Program-made: the position numbers and the translations under genes
In this document: piece by piece, positions 42,086-51,152 of the stretch
Layout of the letters: each line of letters begins with the position of its first letter
Numbering within the stretch: position 1 is the first letter of the stretch
The notes under the pieces: model-generated
What the model was told of the DNA's origin: nothing
What the model saw: only the letters and a program-made list of their open reading frames with translations
Databases searched by the model: none
NCBI GenBank assembly: GCA_040389965.1
Contig: JAZJZF010000040.1
Location: 32,115 to 96,114, forward strand
Source: UBA4416 sp040389965
GTDB taxonomy: Bacteria > Bacteroidota > Bacteroidia > B-17B0 > Aurantibacillaceae
DNA length: 64,000 bases
Direction of reading: 5' to 3'

Positions 42086-43333
42086 ATGTTCTGCTGTCGT
42101 AAATATTTTTTCTTAATAATCATCTCTCTTTTTGTATTAAAGAGCCAGTCGCAAAATTTAGTGCCCAATCCTTCTTTTGAAAATTTTACGTCTTGCCCAA
42201 AATTTCAGGAATTTTACAAGTTAACGCCCTGGTGTGGTCTTTCAGGCGGAGAAGATTCTTATAATGTGTGCTTTAATGCTGTTGGAGGGCCAGGAGGGCC
42301 AGGAGTACCATATGCAGCTTCCGGATTTCAATACCCAAGAACAGGTAATGGTTTTGGAAGTTGTGCTTTAATTGCAATAGGGATAGGAGCGCCGGACAGA
42401 AGGGAATATTTACAAGTACCTATAACCACGACTTTAACAGCGGGTAAAACTTATTGCGGAACGATGTATTTAAATTTGTATAATCCGAGCAAATATACAT
42501 CTGATAGGATTGGAATGTATTTTTCGTCCACTGCTTTTGCCTGTAATCAGGCAATGCCAACACCTCAAACTATTGCTCCTTTAAATGTGATACCGCAAAT
42601 TATAAATCCAGGGAACTTTATTACAGACACATTGAATTGGACAGAATTTAGCGGAAGCTTTGTAGCGGCAGGCAACGAGCAATATTTAACCATTGGTAAT
42701 TTTTACAATGACGCTGCAACCAATACCGTAGTGGCTAACCCATCTTCAGGTTATAATGTAACCTATTTTTTAATAGACGATGTGAGCCTGGAAGAAATTA
42801 TTCCTGCCAAAGCCATTAACGATACAAGTATTTGTGTGAACGATAGTATTATGCTGGCACAGCCAAGCCCTACGGAATTTGCAGAGTATAGCTGGCAGCC
42901 TGCTATTGGTTTAAGTTGTAACACCTGTGCTTCGCCAAAGGCTGCACCACAAAGCAGTACAAGCTATACCTTAACTAAAAAACAATGCCATGCTACTACA
43001 ACAGATGTAGTAACGATTACCGTAAAGCCCGATTGTGATTTAAAAACGCAGCTCAATATCCCCAATGTCTTTACCCCCAACGAAGACGGTGTGAATGATA
43101 CCTTTATGATTCAACTCCCTGTCGGTTCTTTGCTAAAGGAATTTACGGTGCATAACCGCTGGGGTAATACCATTAAAACAGATGAGCTTAAATCACAAAG
43201 CGTTATTCTTTGGGATGGCCGCACTACGGCAGGAGAGCCCTGCACCGCAGGAGTGTACTATTATACATTACAGTATACCGATGCCAAAGGAGAGGCTCAG
43301 AAGTTAAAGGGTTTTATCTCTTTGTTCAAGTAG
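42086..43333 (+). CDS. Secreted protein with gliding-motility-associated C-terminal domain (paralogue C, chimeric)
   Basis: A 415-residue paralogue of the 38600 and 40013 genes with the same domains. The signal peptide and first 45 or so residues (MFCCRKYFF, FYKLTPWCGL) and all upstream sequence match paralogue A. From about residue 47 (SGGEDS, GFQYPRTGNGFGS, RREYLQVP, AKAINDTSIC) and the downstream sequence (GAGAGATxGTTGACGGAG) it matches paralogue B. It is therefore a recombinant of the two. The C-terminal domain (NVFTPNEDGVNDTFMIQLPV to KLKGFISLFK) is intact. Confidence 0.85.
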   Translation: MFCCRKYFFLIIISLFVLKSQSQNLVPNPSFENFTSCPKFQEFYKLTPWCGLSGGEDSYNVCFNAVGGPGGPGVPYAASGFQYPRTGNGFGSCALIAIGIGAPDRREYLQVPITTTLTAGKTYCGTMYLNLYNPSKYTSDRIGMYFSSTAFACNQAMPTPQTIAPLNVIPQIINPGNFITDTLNWTEFSGSFVAAGNEQYLTIGNFYNDAATNTVVANPSSGYNVTYFLIDDVSLEEIIPAKAINDTSICVNDSIMLAQPSPTEFAEYSWQPAIGLSCNTCASPKAAPQSSTSYTLTKKQCHATTTDVVTITVKPDCDLKTQLNIPNVFTPNEDGVNDTFMIQLPVGSLLKEFTVHNRWGNTIKTDELKSQSVILWDGRTTAGEPCTAGVYYYTLQYTDAKGEAQKLKGFISLFK

Positions 43334-44179
43334 AGAGATCGTTGACGGAGTTTTTTTGATTTTGTGCAGTAATAGTTGTAAAATAAACGAAGGGTAGGGA
43401 AGAGCAGGAGGGTTTATTTTAGCAACGGTTTTGAAATAGCAACAATTACTACTGTTGTTGAATTATCACTAAGAGCTATTTCAAAAATTACCTATCACAA
43501 AATTAAAAGGCTTTTGTAACTTTTGGCCGCCAAAAGTTTGAAGAAAATTCTCTTTCTTTTTTTATCGAGCAAAAAGAATAAGAAAAAAGCAAATTGTTTG
43601 AGATTGCTTCTCCTCCTGACGTCTTTTATTTCTTTTACTTTTTTTCTTGATAAAAAAAGTAGACAAAAAAATCAAGACAAAAATATGGTCGGCCCGCCTC
43701 TTGAAAAACTACGTTTTTCACGTTCCACTACGTTGCACTAAAATCTTGTTTTTTCAATTCACCCCTCTGTCTGCTCCCATTTTTGTCTGGCCACGCGCTT
43801 ATTCTCATCGAATTTTAATTTAAACCTCCTTAGGAAAAGCGCATATGCTTGTCAAAACGCGATGATGGTTAGCAGTGAATTTTATTTTTTTAGAGGGCAA
43901 ATAACCAGTGGTTATTTGAGTCAGAAAGTGCGTCGGCGAAAGAGCTTTAGTTCTCTTTCGGTTGCGAACCTTAAAAAATAAAAGAGCGCGAGGGAATCGT
44001 TTTGACTTGTCTTTTTGTTTCTTTTTTGGCGGCAGCAAAAAAGAAAGTGTAAAAAAGAAAATATATTATATTTGAGATTGCTTCTCCTCCTGCGTCGGAT
44101 CGCAATGACGATATAATAGGCTTTTGAAGATTTTAGCCGCCAAAAGTTTAAGGAATATATTATGTCAAATAATTAAGAT
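43334..44179. repeat. Repeat element B and REP-like sequence in the intergenic region
   Basis: Non-coding. It holds the second copy of the 173-base block (43628-43800) seen in element A; its right half (43810-44050) differs. GAGATTGCTTCTCCTCCTG occurs twice (near 43600 and 44072), the second time followed by CGCAATGACG, as in REP-like intergenic repeats. GCCGCCAAAAGTTT is found near 43527 and 44140. Reading frames here are A/T-tract artefacts. Confidence 0.5.
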
Positions 44180-45580
44180 CTATTTCCCGATACAAAACTT
44201 AGAGAAAATATTATCCAATAAATCCTCATTGGTTACCTGTCCTGTTATTTCGCCAAGGGCTTCAAGGGCATAACGGATATCGAGCGCTAAAAAATCGCTT
44301 TGAATATTACTGCTTAATCCTTCGTTTACTTTTAATAAAGCTTCATGTGCTTTATTCAGTGAGCTTACATGTCGCGAATTGGTAACAATGGTATCGGTAG
44401 TATTTAAAGTACGGGTATCAAATAAATTAACGAGTGTTTTCTTCAACTCATCAATATAGCGTTGCTCTTTTGCAGAGATAAACAGGATAGAAGGCACATC
44501 TTCAAATTCTTTTTTAAGATCGTCGAGGTTTTCAAAATCTATTTTATTTCCAACAACCAGTAATTGCGACGTGCCAATATGTTCCCTGATCAAATTAATT
44601 TCCAGTTCCAGATCGCCACGGCTCAGCTCATGGGTATCGAACAAATAAATAATAATGGCCGATTTTTTGATGACCTCAAAAGCTTTATTAACGCCTATCT
44701 GCTCAATCACATCGGTGGTGGTTCTTATGCCGGCTGTATCAATAAAACGGAATAAAACCCCTTCAATGATTAATTCGTCTTCAATGGTATCTCTTGTTGT
44801 GCCGGGAATTTCGCTCACAATGGCACGGTCATCATCGAGTAATACATTCAGTAAAGTCGATTTCCCAGCATTGGGTTTACCAACAATAGCAACCGGAATG
44901 CCGTTCTTGATCACATTCCCCACTTCAAAACTCGAAATCAATTTCTCAATAATGGATTGAATGGTATGGATCAGTTTTTTGAGATCGGTACGGTCTGCAA
45001 ACTCCACATCCTCTTCACTAAAATCGAGCTCCAGTTCAATCAAAGACGCAAAATTGACAAGGTTTTCCCTCAGCACTTCTATTTTATTACTAAAGCCACC
45101 GCGCATATGCTGCATGGCTACCTGATGCGAAGTAGAAGAGTTACTGGCAATTAAATCGGCTACAGCTTCGGCTTGCGACAAATCCATTTTACCGTTTAAA
45201 AAGGCTCTTAATGTAAATTCTCCCGGTTGCGCGGGACGGGCACCGTGTTTAAATAATAACTGTAAGATCTGTTGTTGTATAAATACCGAACCATGACAGG
45301 CAATTTCCACTATTTCTTCACCGGTGTAGCTATTAGGGGCTTTAAAAAGCGTAATCACTACTTCATCAATAATCACATCGTTTTCGGCCAGCAAGGCAAA
45401 ATGTGCCGTATGGCTATTCTTATTGGCAAGCTGTTTTGGCTTTAAATTTTTGGTCTTTGCTATCTTTTCAACGATGGAAATGGCCTTTTCACCACTCAAT
45501 CTTATAACGGCTATCGAACCTGCGCCTGGCGGAGTAGACAATGCCGCTATTGTATCTTTATTAAGGGTGTAATGTGCCAT
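44180..45580 (-). CDS. mnmE: tRNA uridine-5-carboxymethylaminomethyl modification GTPase MnmE
   Basis: A 466-residue MnmE (TrmE), which with MnmG modifies U34 of the wobble position of several tRNAs. The N-terminal folate-binding domain (1-120; PPGAGSIAVIRLSG, GSVFIQQQIL) and helical domain are followed by a circular G domain with the P-loop GKPNAGKST near 233, G2/G3 segments (TTRDTIED, DTAG) and NKID. It ends with the catalytic FCIGK, as in nearly all MnmE. It is divergent from sucD, with 118 bases between the starts and overlapping promoters. Confidence 0.96.
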   Translation of the reverse strand: MAHYTLNKDTIAALSTPPGAGSIAVIRLSGEKAISIVEKIAKTKNLKPKQLANKNSHTAHFALLAENDVIIDEVVITLFKAPNSYTGEEIVEIACHGSVFIQQQILQLLFKHGARPAQPGEFTLRAFLNGKMDLSQAEAVADLIASNSSTSHQVAMQHMRGGFSNKIEVLRENLVNFASLIELELDFSEEDVEFADRTDLKKLIHTIQSIIEKLISSFEVGNVIKNGIPVAIVGKPNAGKSTLLNVLLDDDRAIVSEIPGTTRDTIEDELIIEGVLFRFIDTAGIRTTTDVIEQIGVNKAFEVIKKSAIIIYLFDTHELSRGDLELEINLIREHIGTSQLLVVGNKIDFENLDDLKKEFEDVPSILFISAKEQRYIDELKKTLVNLFDTRTLNTTDTIVTNSRHVSSLNKAHEALLKVNEGLSSNIQSDFLALDIRYALEALGEITGQVTNEDLLDNIFSKFCIGK

Positions 45581-45595
45581 ATTTTATATTAAAAA

Positions 45596-45603
45596 CAAAT
45601 TTA
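45596..45603 (-). promoter_or_regulatory. -7 element of mnmE
   Basis: On the minus strand TAAATTTG, a perfect TAnnTTTG element, 16 bases before the mnmE start. The -33 element is a weak TTTT. It lies within 40 bases of the sucD promoter on the other strand. Confidence 0.5.
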
Positions 45604-45609
45604 TAAATA

Positions 45610-45643
45610 TTTGTCTCATCTAAAAGGATTTTCCTTAAATTAG
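45610..45643 (+). promoter_or_regulatory. Promoter of sucD
   Basis: TTTG (45610-45613), 22 bases, then TAAATTAG (45636-45643), one mismatch from the -7 consensus. The -7 and its following GCAC recur at serC (TAAATTAGCAC near 7844). Confidence 0.4.
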
Positions 45644-45698
45644 CACGTCAATTACAAAATCACTAATTCAACAATTCAGTAACTCAATAATTAAGCAT

Positions 45699-46583
45699 AT
45701 GGGCGTTTTAGTCGGAAAAAATTCAAAAGTAATAGTTCAGGGTTTCACAGGTGGAGAGGGTACTTTTCACGCAACTCAAATGATAGAATATGGCACTAAC
45801 GTAGTTGGTGGTGTAACTCCGGGTAAAGGAGGTACAACGCATTTAGACAGACCTGTGTTTAACACTGTAAAAGATGCGGTAGATAAAGCTGCTGCTGATG
45901 TATCCATTATTTTTGTACCTGCCCCTTTTGCTGCAGATGCTATTATGGAGGCTGCTGAAGCCGGTATTAAAGTTATTATTTGTATCACAGAAGGCATTCC
46001 TGTAAAGGATATGATTGCCGTAAAAGAATATTTAAAAGGAAAAACCTGCCGTTTAATCGGGCCAAACTGTCCGGGTGTTATTACTGCGGATGAGGCTAAA
46101 GTAGGTATTATGCCTGGTTTCGTTTTCAAAAAAGGACGTATCGGTATCGTTTCTAAATCAGGTACTTTAACTTACGAAGCTGCTGATCAGGTAGCTAAAG
46201 CAGGTTTAGGTGTTTCTACAGCTATTGGTATTGGCGGAGATCCTATTATTGGTACACCAACACGCGATGCGGTTGAATTATTAATGAACGATCCTGAAAC
46301 AGACGCTATCGTGATGATTGGCGAAATTGGCGGAAGCTACGAAGCAGATGCTGCACGCTGGATCAAAGCAAACGGAAACAAAAAACCGGTAGTTGGTTTC
46401 ATCGCAGGACAAACAGCTCCAAAAGGCCGTACAATGGGGCACGCAGGTGCTATTGTTGGCGGACATGATGATACAGCTCAGGCTAAAATGGACATTATGC
46501 GCGAATGTGGTATCCACGTGGTGGATAGCCCTGCTGCGATTGGTAAAACAATGGCTGAGGTATTGAAAAAAGTAACTGCTTAG
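45699..46583 (+). CDS. sucD: Succinate-CoA ligase, alpha subunit
   Basis: A 294-residue alpha subunit of succinyl-CoA synthetase (TCA cycle), which binds CoA and carries the phosphohistidine. Signatures are VQGFTGGEGTFHATQM and GGVTPGKGGTTHL (CoA site), IGPNCPGVI, GIVSKSGTLTYEA and the active-site GHAGAIVGG with its His at about 248. The beta-subunit gene sucC is not adjacent, as is common in Bacteroidota. It is followed by a terminator. Confidence 0.97.
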   Translation: MGVLVGKNSKVIVQGFTGGEGTFHATQMIEYGTNVVGGVTPGKGGTTHLDRPVFNTVKDAVDKAAADVSIIFVPAPFAADAIMEAAEAGIKVIICITEGIPVKDMIAVKEYLKGKTCRLIGPNCPGVITADEAKVGIMPGFVFKKGRIGIVSKSGTLTYEAADQVAKAGLGVSTAIGIGGDPIIGTPTRDAVELLMNDPETDAIVMIGEIGGSYEADAARWIKANGNKKPVVGFIAGQTAPKGRTMGHAGAIVGGHDDTAQAKMDIMRECGIHVVDSPAAIGKTMAEVLKKVTA

Positions 46584-46602
46584 TTTAAAGCAAAAAATAG
46601 AG

Positions 46603-46631
46603 AAAGGCCGGTTTTTAGATCGGCCTTTTTT
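46603..46631 (+). terminator. Rho-independent terminator after sucD
   Basis: AAAGGCCG (46603-46610) and CGGCCTTT (46621-46628) followed by T. Eight-base perfect stem. Confidence 0.8.
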
Positions 46632-46698
46632 ATGAAAAAATAAGTGTCTTTACAATAAACAAAAAAGTAATCCGTTACCTGTTAATTCTATTCATACA

Positions 46699-47454
46699 TT
46701 GAAAACAATCTGTTATATCCTCTTTTGTTTAGTGTGCCTGTCTTCTGTTAAAACAGAGGCTCAGGGTTCTGTAAAAGATTCTGCCTTTCGCATTATGATG
46801 GTAAGCGTGCATTTTAGCGGACAAATTCCGCAAAAAGACATGGCAAAGCGTTATGGGCCTAATTTAAGTGCAGGTGGTAGTTATACCTGGAAAACCAAAC
46901 ATAATGTGTTGTTTGGAACGGAGGTAAGTTATTTTTTTGGACGTAACATTAAAGAAGATCCTTTAAAAAGCTTAAGGGTAGGGGATGGCAGCCAGGTAAC
47001 AGATAACGAAGGATATCCTGCCGATTTGCGTTTAACTGAACGTGGCTGGAATGTATATGCGAATGCGGGCTATTTGTTTTCGAAATTAGGGCATAACCCT
47101 AATTCAGGAGTGTTTTTTACCGTTGGTGCCGGCTGGATGCAGCATAAAATAAAATTTTACGATGCCAATAAAAAAGTGGCTGCCGTTTATGGTAATCTTA
47201 AAAAAGGCTACGACCGTTTAAGCGGAGGCTTTGCTTTATCGCAATATATAGGGTACCAGTATTTAAGTAATAACAGGCTCGCTAACTTTAATTTCGGAAT
47301 CGAATTTTATGAAGGCTTTACCAAAAGCTTAAGAGGGTTTAATTATGATACAGGGCTTGCTGATACAAAGCAACGCCTCGATATTATGATGGGCTTTAGA
47401 ATAGCATGGACGCTTCCTTTATACAAGCGTTTAAAAGACGTGTATTATTACTAA
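46699..47454 (+). CDS. Outer-membrane beta-barrel-like protein
   Basis: A 251-residue exported protein: a signal peptide (TICYILFCLVCLSSVKTEAQ) and then strands of alternating aromatic and polar residues (GGSYTWKTKHNVLFGTEVSYF, NVYANAGYLF, FFTVGAGWM, FNFGIEFYEG, LDIMMGFRIAWTLPLY). It ends in YYY, as barrel proteins with a terminal aromatic do. The start is a TTG at 46699; no ATG gives a signal peptide. I know no function. It is convergent with the DUF72 gene, with the ends overlapping by four bases. Confidence 0.65.
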   Translation: MKTICYILFCLVCLSSVKTEAQGSVKDSAFRIMMVSVHFSGQIPQKDMAKRYGPNLSAGGSYTWKTKHNVLFGTEVSYFFGRNIKEDPLKSLRVGDGSQVTDNEGYPADLRLTERGWNVYANAGYLFSKLGHNPNSGVFFTVGAGWMQHKIKFYDANKKVAAVYGNLKKGYDRLSGGFALSQYIGYQYLSNNRLANFNFGIEFYEGFTKSLRGFNYDTGLADTKQRLDIMMGFRIAWTLPLYKRLKDVYYY

Positions 47455-48356
47455 AACAAGGTGTTATTGCCTGTGTAAGGAGCCGTAATGGTTGGTGGCT
47501 TTAACGCGATTCCTGTTTTTTTAGAAAGCTCATTCATGAAATACGTAATTAATTCAGGCAATAATACATTACTTGGTGTATGCATACAAAAGTAAATCTG
47601 TTCCAATCCATTGTCTATCCATAATTTCAGCTTGTCGGTCCATTCGTCGAGTCTTTTGAAATCGCTTTCGTGAAGGTCGTTGGCAATAAAGCGAATAAAC
47701 GTGGTTTTGGTAGTGAGCCGGTTATGCAATACATCTCTTCTTCCTGCTACATCGGTCATTAAAAAGGTAATGTTATTTTTATAAAAATAATTACATACCT
47801 GTTTCAAAACAGTTTCATTATTAAACCAGGATTCATGCCGAAGCTCAATGGCAAAATTGCTGATGGCGCACTGGTCAAGGAAATCGAGCAGGTCATTTAT
47901 TTTACTGCTGTCGTAAGAATTAGGCAGTTGTAAAAACGGCATTCCTAATTTTTGTTTGAACTGCTTATACAAATCAAACAATTCTTTAAATAAAGGCACA
48001 TTGTAAATAAGCAAAGGCGTATGGCTGATCGATTGATTTACTTTAGGACAAAACAGGAAATTACTCTCTGTTATATCTACCCAATGGTTAATGGTTTCAA
48101 CATCCAGTGGCTTGTAATGCGATACATTCAGTTCAATGCTATTAAACTGCTTGGAATAGTACTTTAAAAAATCTTTGCGTTTGGTTTTAGGTGGAAAGAT
48201 CTTCCCTACAAAGCCTTCCTCAGCCCATATGGGGCAACCTACATGCACTTTGCAATGCCCTGCTTTCTGCATACCCAGTACTTTAAGTGTCCCTGTATGA
48301 TCTGCCGGAAGCTTAAAATCAATAGCATCAATGCTTTCTAGTTTGCCAAATTCCAT
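47451..48356 (-). CDS. DUF72 (YecE-like) protein
   Basis: A 301-residue DUF72 family protein, a TIM-barrel-like fold of unknown function. Signatures are VHVGCPIWAEEGFVGKIFPP, FNSIELNVSHYKP, FLFCPKVNQSISH, FAIELRHESWF and the C-terminal IYFCMHTPSN. It begins one base after the stop of the Y-family polymerase gene on the same strand, so it is the second gene of the polymerase operon and probably translated by coupling. By that context it may act in, or be induced by, DNA damage; this is inference. Confidence 0.88.
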   Translation of the reverse strand: MEFGKLESIDAIDFKLPADHTGTLKVLGMQKAGHCKVHVGCPIWAEEGFVGKIFPPKTKRKDFLKYYSKQFNSIELNVSHYKPLDVETINHWVDITESNFLFCPKVNQSISHTPLLIYNVPLFKELFDLYKQFKQKLGMPFLQLPNSYDSSKINDLLDFLDQCAISNFAIELRHESWFNNETVLKQVCNYFYKNNITFLMTDVAGRRDVLHNRLTTKTTFIRFIANDLHESDFKRLDEWTDKLKLWIDNGLEQIYFCMHTPSNVLLPELITYFMNELSKKTGIALKPPTITAPYTGNNTLF

Positions 48357-48357
48357 A

Positions 48358-49656
48358 TTACATTATAAACTCTGCGGTGTCGTCATCATACAGGTCTTTT
48401 ACCGAGCCAAAGCCAATAACATCCTGCATAATTTCGCCTTCTTTTAATTCAACGGCACGTAACACTTTTTGTTTCCCAAATTTATGTTTTAAATCGTAGA
48501 CTGTCTTTCTCAATTTATCTTTTTTACTATTGTCTTCAAACAAATTATACTGCACCATGGTGTCATCTGTAAAGTCACCTACAAAAAGACTAATGCTCAG
48601 TATACTGCTATTTAAAAGCGATCCTTCTTTGTATTTGGTTTCATACTCCTCCATGCGTTCTTTAATAGCCCTGTATATTTCTGCGGCATCCTGTATAGGA
48701 TTGCTGAGGCGAAGAAAATCGTCCCAGTTGTCGCCATTGAGATAGCGAAAGTGGCAGCCGAGTGTGCCGGCAAAATTTCGGCGTTTCATTAACCGTCGTT
48801 CAAGAGTAAGACATAAGTATACCAGGATCTCATTTACAGATTCAAAGTTTTGCCGCTGTTCTTTCGAAAGCTGGCGCATGGCCTGCATGCTTTTATAATC
48901 GTTATTGGTATTTAAATCTACTTCAATAAAATTAAGCCGGCAGTGCCAGTAGAAACCAAGAATACTTTTAAAAATAGCTTTTAAATTTTCGGCAGATGCA
49001 TGCCGCATTTGCAAGGGGGTTTTAATACCGCCTTTTGTTAACCTGTCGGCTGTATTACGCGCCACACCTGAGAGGTCGGTTAACTTTAAACGGCCAAGAA
49101 CAGTATCAATATTATGAGGGTTAAGAATGGTAAGCCCGTCTGGTTTTTGAATATCAGAAGCGAGCTTAGCCAGGAAAGCATTGGGTGCTACGCCAATAGA
49201 GCATTTGAGCCAATCGCCTACTTTTTGCTGAATATCGAGTTTTATTTTTTTTGCAACCTGTATCACATCCGGGTAAATGAGTTCATAATTGGTAAGGTCT
49301 ACAATGGCTTCATCAATACTTTTAGGATACACATCGCTGCAATACGATTTAAGAATGTTCATGATCTTTATATGGTAATTTCTGTAACGATCGGGATTTG
49401 TTTGTACAGGAACAAGATCGGGGCAAATGAGTATGGCTTCATTTAAACGCATGCCTGTTTTTACGCCACGTTTTTTTGCTTCAATAGAAGGAGCAATGAT
49501 ACAGCCTGTTTTTCCGGTATAAACGCATACACCCACAGGTCGGTTGCGAAGCCAGTAATTATCCTGCTGCTCGCAACTTGCAAAAAAACTATTCATATCA
49601 ACAAACAAAACCCTTGCAGTGGTGCGCGGACTCAGTTTGCTTTTCTCTATACTCAT
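48358..49656 (-). CDS. Y-family DNA polymerase (DinB/UmuC type)
   Basis: A 432-residue translesion polymerase that copies damaged DNA with low fidelity. The catalytic carboxylates are in FVDMNSFFASCEQ (residues about 18-30) and KSIDEAIVDL (about 112-121). The palm, thumb (GVARNTADRLTKGGIKT) and little-finger regions are present. QYNLF at 369-373 fits a sliding-clamp-binding motif. The start is ATG 49656 (MSIEKSKLSP). Upstream (49689-49706) is a palindrome nearly identical to the one in the XRE-S24 promoter, so damage-inducible repression is likely. DUF72 follows in the same operon. It is closer to DinB than to UmuC in length, but I do not decide between them. Confidence 0.92.
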   Translation of the reverse strand: MSIEKSKLSPRTTARVLFVDMNSFFASCEQQDNYWLRNRPVGVCVYTGKTGCIIAPSIEAKKRGVKTGMRLNEAILICPDLVPVQTNPDRYRNYHIKIMNILKSYCSDVYPKSIDEAIVDLTNYELIYPDVIQVAKKIKLDIQQKVGDWLKCSIGVAPNAFLAKLASDIQKPDGLTILNPHNIDTVLGRLKLTDLSGVARNTADRLTKGGIKTPLQMRHASAENLKAIFKSILGFYWHCRLNFIEVDLNTNNDYKSMQAMRQLSKEQRQNFESVNEILVYLCLTLERRLMKRRNFAGTLGCHFRYLNGDNWDDFLRLSNPIQDAAEIYRAIKERMEEYETKYKEGSLLNSSILSISLFVGDFTDDTMVQYNLFEDNSKKDKLRKTVYDLKHKFGKQKVLRAVELKEGEIMQDVIGFGSVKDLYDDDTAEFIM

Positions 49657-49688
49657 AGCACAATATTACTACGATTTGCAATACTATT

Positions 49689-49706
49689 TTGCTATAAAAT
49701 ATAGCA
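49689..49706 (-). promoter_or_regulatory. Candidate SOS-like operator in front of the Y-family polymerase gene
   Basis: On the + strand TTGCTATAAAATATAGCA: a perfect palindrome TGCTATA-AAA-TATAGCA with one more T at the left. It lies 33 to 50 bases before the start codon. It differs from the site at the XRE-S24 promoter (1213-1230) at only two of 18 positions. Both genes are on the minus strand and both sites have the same orientation to the gene. Confidence 0.6.
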
Positions 49707-49740
49707 TACTATGTTAAATTAAGTGTTTTGTGGGTAGGAT

Positions 49741-51093
49741 CTACAACTCTTTAAACAAGGTAATGATCTCCTTGCGTTGTTTTGAAAGATTTTCAAACAC
49801 TTCGGGTGTCGAAGCTTTTAATTGAACGGTACGGTAAATGCCTTTTGTCTTTTTACGAAATGGCGATAGGTATAGGCAAAGCAAGCCCGTTAAAAAAGAG
49901 CACACCACTACCGCTATTGCCCACCAGAAATTAGGAGCGAGGGCTTTTGCTATAAAAAACTGTAAGTTATAGTATATCAAAACCATAATAGCACCAATTC
50001 CTATATTAAAAGAAGCTTTAAATTCGATGACCCTTACTTTTTTAGTGGTAATCATGTCGGTTAATTTATAAGGAATGTAATTTCCCAACAGGCCGCGTAC
50101 ATATAGAGGGAAGCTAAGAACAATACACATCAACCTTAACAGTACATTCCCGTAATGGATGCTCTTTTGTTTTTCGGGAATGAGCAACCAGTCTTTTATA
50201 CCTAGCTTTTTTAATTCGTTTAAATACTGCGATGATTTCTCTTCTATGACCCTTACTTTTTCAGGATGTGTTTCTTCAGCATTATTAACAAGCTCTGTGA
50301 CTTTGGTAGAGAATATAAAATCATGTTCCAGGTTTGATGTATCAAGGTTTTCAGCTTTAAAAAAATCGTACCTGTAAATTTCTTCCATATTAGCAATGAC
50401 GGTTTCGCTTTCTTTACGGTTAATATGAACGATGAGTTCTTTTAGTCGTGGCGTAAGATCTGCAAGGAACTGGTTCATGGTTTTGGCAGGTGCTTCTGCG
50501 TAGGACTTCATATAATCGGCTACTTTAAGGGGAGCACCAATATTATAAAATAAGGATCCTCTGAACTGCGATGGGTTCGAATAATTTACGCCTACAGGCA
50601 CTACTGTAAGATCGCTTAAATTATATTCTTCCATGGCTCCAAACACCATACGAGGCACCCCTTTTTTGAGGGGGCGTAAGCGGCGTTCCTGTATACAAAG
50701 TCCTTCTGCAAAAATAATGATCTTTTGCCGGCGTTTTAAAAGTGCATTCACCCGTTCGTAGGTTTCATCATTTTTTTTAAGCCCTTCTTTACCGCCATCC
50801 TGAATTCTGAAAATAGGAATGATTCCAAGGCTTTCGAGCAGTATGGTTACAATTCCTTTTTTAAAGGCATCGCCTCTTGCCAGATAATACACACGCGGAG
50901 GATAAACAAGGGTTGTAAATGCAATAGGATCCATAAACGCGTTAGGATGAGTCATTGCCAGAATAACGGGACCTTTCACTCTTATATAGTGAGCATTTTT
51001 AATTTTTGTGCGCTTAAAAAAAGTAGCGACCACAAAGCTCATGTAAAATTTAAGAATATGCCAAAGCATGCAGTAGTATTTGAATTGAGGCAA
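49741..51093 (-). CDS. PlsC-type acyltransferase with C-terminal membrane segments
   Basis: A 450-residue phospholipid acyltransferase family protein. The acyl-transfer motif is THPNAFMD (His49, Asp55; five residues between, a form common in this Bacteroidota group instead of the classical H-x4-D), followed by FRIQDGG and the substrate-binding IIFAEGLCIQERRLRPLKKG (near 123-142). Two or more C-terminal membrane spans (FIAKALAPNFWWAIAVVVCS) anchor it. Members of this type transfer fatty acids to glycerol-phosphate lipids or to aminolipids; which one is not clear. It has its own transcription unit; a terminator lies upstream of its start. Confidence 0.85.
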   Translation of the reverse strand: MPQFKYYCMLWHILKFYMSFVVATFFKRTKIKNAHYIRVKGPVILAMTHPNAFMDPIAFTTLVYPPRVYYLARGDAFKKGIVTILLESLGIIPIFRIQDGGKEGLKKNDETYERVNALLKRRQKIIIFAEGLCIQERRLRPLKKGVPRMVFGAMEEYNLSDLTVVPVGVNYSNPSQFRGSLFYNIGAPLKVADYMKSYAEAPAKTMNQFLADLTPRLKELIVHINRKESETVIANMEEIYRYDFFKAENLDTSNLEHDFIFSTKVTELVNNAEETHPEKVRVIEEKSSQYLNELKKLGIKDWLLIPEKQKSIHYGNVLLRLMCIVLSFPLYVRGLLGNYIPYKLTDMITTKKVRVIEFKASFNIGIGAIMVLIYYNLQFFIAKALAPNFWWAIAVVVCSFLTGLLCLYLSPFRKKTKGIYRTVQLKASTPEVFENLSKQRKEIITLFKEL

Positions 51094-51100
51094 ACATACT

Positions 51101-51134
51101 AAAAAAAAATCCTCTTATTAAGCTAAGAGGATTT
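51101..51134 (-). terminator. Terminator (minus strand) after the SPFH gene
   Basis: AAATCCTCTTA (51107-51117) and TAAGAGGATTT (51124-51134) form an 11-base perfect stem; on the minus strand a run of nine T follows. It ends the 51153 gene just before the start of the acyltransferase gene. T on the other side lets it work both ways. Confidence 0.8.
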
Positions 51135-51152
51135 TTTTAATCGTTAAAAAGA

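Noticed and set aside
20464..43333. The repeat-rich large genes as prophage tail fibres or a polymorphic toxin locus
   Set aside because: They carry signal peptides and T9SS or gliding-type C-terminal domains; there are no phage structural genes, immunity genes or toxin domains.
43523..44038. Two reading frames of 72 codons in repeat element B
   Set aside because: Same low-complexity Lys/Phe-rich frames as in element A, with no start signal or family resemblance.
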